From Amphritea sp. (GTDB taxonomy: Bacteria > Pseudomonadota > Gammaproteobacteria > Pseudomonadales > Balneatricaceae): a stretch of 8,623 bases of DNA. A program made the translations under genes and the position numbers. Location of the stretch: positions 1 through 8,623 of the forward strand of contig JAGPUU010000322.1 in the NCBI GenBank assembly GCA_018067325.1, written 5' to 3'. The notes under the pieces were generated by a model. The model was not told where the DNA came from. It ran no database searches and was given only the letters and a program-made list of their open reading frames with translations. Shown in pieces: positions 7,509 through 8,623 of this stretch; within the stretch, counting starts at the first letter, position 1; every line of letters begins with the position of its first letter.

Positions 7509-8030
7509 TCACTTATCAGCCTTCAGTGAGGCTAATACACTGAAAGGGTTCGGTTTATCAAAATCAGTTTCTTTATTAGACGAAGCCTCGTCACCGAAGG
7601 AAGTCTGCACACTGCAATCATCGTGATATGGCACAATCGGCAGTGACAGAATCAGCTCCTCTTCGACCATTGCAAACAATTCCAGATCTTCTTCCCCTAC
7701 AATCATAGGATCGTAGTACTTGGGTAGCTTCTTTGCATGCTCCTCCGTAGGAGCAACCGCCAAATTAAAATTGGCTTCAACTAAAATTTCAACTGGCTCA
7801 AGGCATCGCTGGCAGGTCATATTGACTGTGCCAGCAGCATTGCCTTTAATCGTACGGATACGCAGTTCATCTAAATCAAACTGCAGATCAACGGAAATTG
7901 TGCTCTGCGAATCAGTCAGCATTGTGACCAGATTCGGGAAAGAGCTAATTTCAGCTTCACCTTCAATCTGTACTCCCCGATCGGCTAACTTTCTCGGGTC
8001 AATTTTCTTTGGTAATGGGGCGTTCGACAT
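7509..8030 (-). CDS. yceD: YceD/DUF177 family protein (rRNA accumulation)
   Basis: YceD belongs to DUF177; in E. coli and plants members are linked to 23S rRNA accumulation, though the molecular activity is not established. The 173-residue product matches E. coli YceD in length and pattern. The N-terminal KKIDPRKLADRG is at 8-19, the paired cysteines C73 and C76 in TCQRCLEPVE, the acidic MVEEELILSLPIVPYHDDC segment at 121-139, and the C-terminal NPFSVLASLK at 161-170. C73, C76 and C139 could bind a metal, which is my inference. No Shine-Dalgarno sequence precedes the ATG, and the predicted promoter -10 box lies only nine bases upstream, implying a nearly leaderless mRNA. It is the first gene of the leftward operon. 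Confidence 0.93.
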   Translation of the reverse strand: MSNAPLPKKIDPRKLADRGVQIEGEAEISSFPNLVTMLTDSQSTISVDLQFDLDELRIRTIKGNAAGTVNMTCQRCLEPVEILVEANFNLAVAPTEEHAKKLPKYYDPMIVGEEDLELFAMVEEELILSLPIVPYHDDCSVQTSFGDEASSNKETDFDKPNPFSVLASLKADK

Positions 8031-8039
8031 AAGCGCGCA

Positions 8040-8068
8040 ATTCTAGGGATCAATAACCTGTCTGTCAA
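8040..8068 (-). promoter_or_regulatory. Strong sigma-70 promoter of the yceD-rpmF-plsX operon
   Basis: On the minus strand a perfect -35 box TTGACA (8068-8063) is followed by exactly 17 bases and a -10 box TAGAAT (8045-8040, five of six matches). The bases upstream of the -35 are A/T rich, including a seven-T run near 8091-8097, like an UP element. The discriminator TGCGCGC is very G/C rich, a feature of ribosomal promoters repressed by ppGpp and DksA in E. coli. The start point should fall only a few bases before the yceD ATG (8030). Confidence 0.85.
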
Positions 8069-8151
8069 AGGAAATAAGGCTTTTAAAGCGAAAAAAACAG
8101 GCTAATATCTGCAGCTTAGCGCAACCTATACCGTTTTGGAGATTTTCAGGC

Positions 8152-8623
8152 ATGACACAGCTGATTCTAGCTTCCAGTTCACCCTTCAGAAAAATGATTC
8201 TGGATAAGCTAAACCTCGAGTATAAAGCAATATCACCCGATATTGATGAAACACAATTAGATGCAGAATCTCCTATAGATTATGTTGCACGTCTGGCTCA
8301 GGCAAAAGCAAAAGCCCTCCAAGCAGACCACCCAGCTGCTCTGATCATTGGGTCAGATCAGACAGCAGTCATAAATGGCGAGATTATTGGAAAACCCGGC
8401 AGCTATGACAACGCCTTCAAGCAACTTTCTGATGCATCCGGACAGAAGATCACCTTTTATACCGGATTGACTCTGCTTAACGGCCTCACCGGGCAGTTCG
8501 AAACCGATGTGGTCCCTTTCCATGTTCATTTTCGCACCCTAACTCCCAAGATGATTGAACACTATCTATTAACAGAGCAGCCATATAACTGTGCAGGAAG
8601 CTTTAAGTCAGAGGGATTGGGCA
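8152..8623 (+). CDS. yceF: Maf/YceF-type nucleotide pyrophosphatase (partial, N-terminal 157 residues)
   Basis: The gene runs off the right edge; about 40 C-terminal residues would be missing compared with E. coli YceF. Maf proteins hydrolyse non-canonical or modified nucleoside triphosphates; the YceF subgroup prefers 7-methyl-GTP. The visible part begins MTQLILASSSPFRKMILDKL with the SSSPFR nucleotide-binding motif at 8-13, DET at 32-34, LIIGSDQ with the catalytic aspartate D69, IIGKPG around K81, ITFYTGL at 100-106 and CAGSFKSEG at 147-155. The SDQ form and the FHVHFR segment favour YceF over the dTTP/UTP-type YhdE. GGAG (8138-8141) lies ten bases before the ATG. It is divergent from yceD across a shared 121-base region; I found no convincing plus-strand promoter there, only a TAATAT at 8103-8108. 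Confidence 0.93.
   Translation, partial: MTQLILASSSPFRKMILDKLNLEYKAISPDIDETQLDAESPIDYVARLAQAKAKALQADHPAALIIGSDQTAVINGEIIGKPGSYDNAFKQLSDASGQKITFYTGLTLLNGLTGQFETDVVPFHVHFRTLTPKMIEHYLLTEQPYNCAGSFKSEGLG

Noticed and set aside
7720..8046. A 108-codon open frame on the plus strand opposite yceD
   Set aside because: It lies entirely antisense to the well-supported yceD gene and its promoter, is rich in serine and arginine as expected for a shadow frame, and resembles no family I know.

Overview
The window is a conserved housekeeping cluster from a gammaproteobacterium. Eleven genes run on the minus strand, in transcription order yceD, rpmF, plsX, fabD, fabG, acpP, fabF, pabC, mltG, tmk, holB (cut by the left edge). 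One divergent plus-strand gene, a YceF-type maf, is cut by the right edge. The protein sequences resemble the Enterobacteria/Pseudomonas homologues. However, fabH is missing between plsX and fabD, which is the Pseudomonas-like rather than the E. coli-like layout. Together with a base composition I judge by eye as near-neutral (45-50% G+C), this suggests a marine Oceanospirillales/Pseudomonadales-type bacterium. The genus cannot be fixed from the sequence alone.

Layout, right to left. A 121-base divergent intergenic region (8031-8151) holds a near-consensus sigma-70 promoter firing leftward into yceD (rRNA/ribosome-related DUF177 protein), rpmF (ribosomal protein L32) and plsX (first committed enzyme of phospholipid synthesis). 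After a 120-base gap come fabD and fabG (malonyl transfer to ACP, ketoacyl-ACP reduction). acpP, the acyl carrier protein, follows. It is flanked by a possible weak terminator plus promoter upstream and a clear intrinsic terminator downstream, so it probably also makes its own short mRNA. fabF (condensing enzyme II) follows the terminator with a strong ribosome binding site. A GC-rich hairpin then separates fabF from the tail of the cluster: pabC (4-aminobenzoate for folate), mltG (peptidoglycan endolytic transglycosylase), tmk (dTMP kinase) and holB (clamp-loader delta prime). The tail genes are tightly packed and use GTG starts and stop/start overlaps.

How the genes work together: the cluster ties ribosome production (yceD, rpmF) to membrane lipid supply (plsX, fabD, fabG, acpP, fabF), and further downstream to folate, cell-wall and DNA-precursor/replication functions. 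FabD loads malonate on AcpP, FabF and FabG elongate the acyl chain, and PlsX converts acyl-ACP to acyl-phosphate for glycerolipid synthesis.

I see no mobile element, CRISPR array, RNA gene, broken gene or foreign-looking island. No previously undescribed system is visible. The points worth a second look are regulatory: a yceD promoter that implies a nearly leaderless mRNA, the insulation of acpP, and the hairpin/poor ribosome-binding context at pabC.
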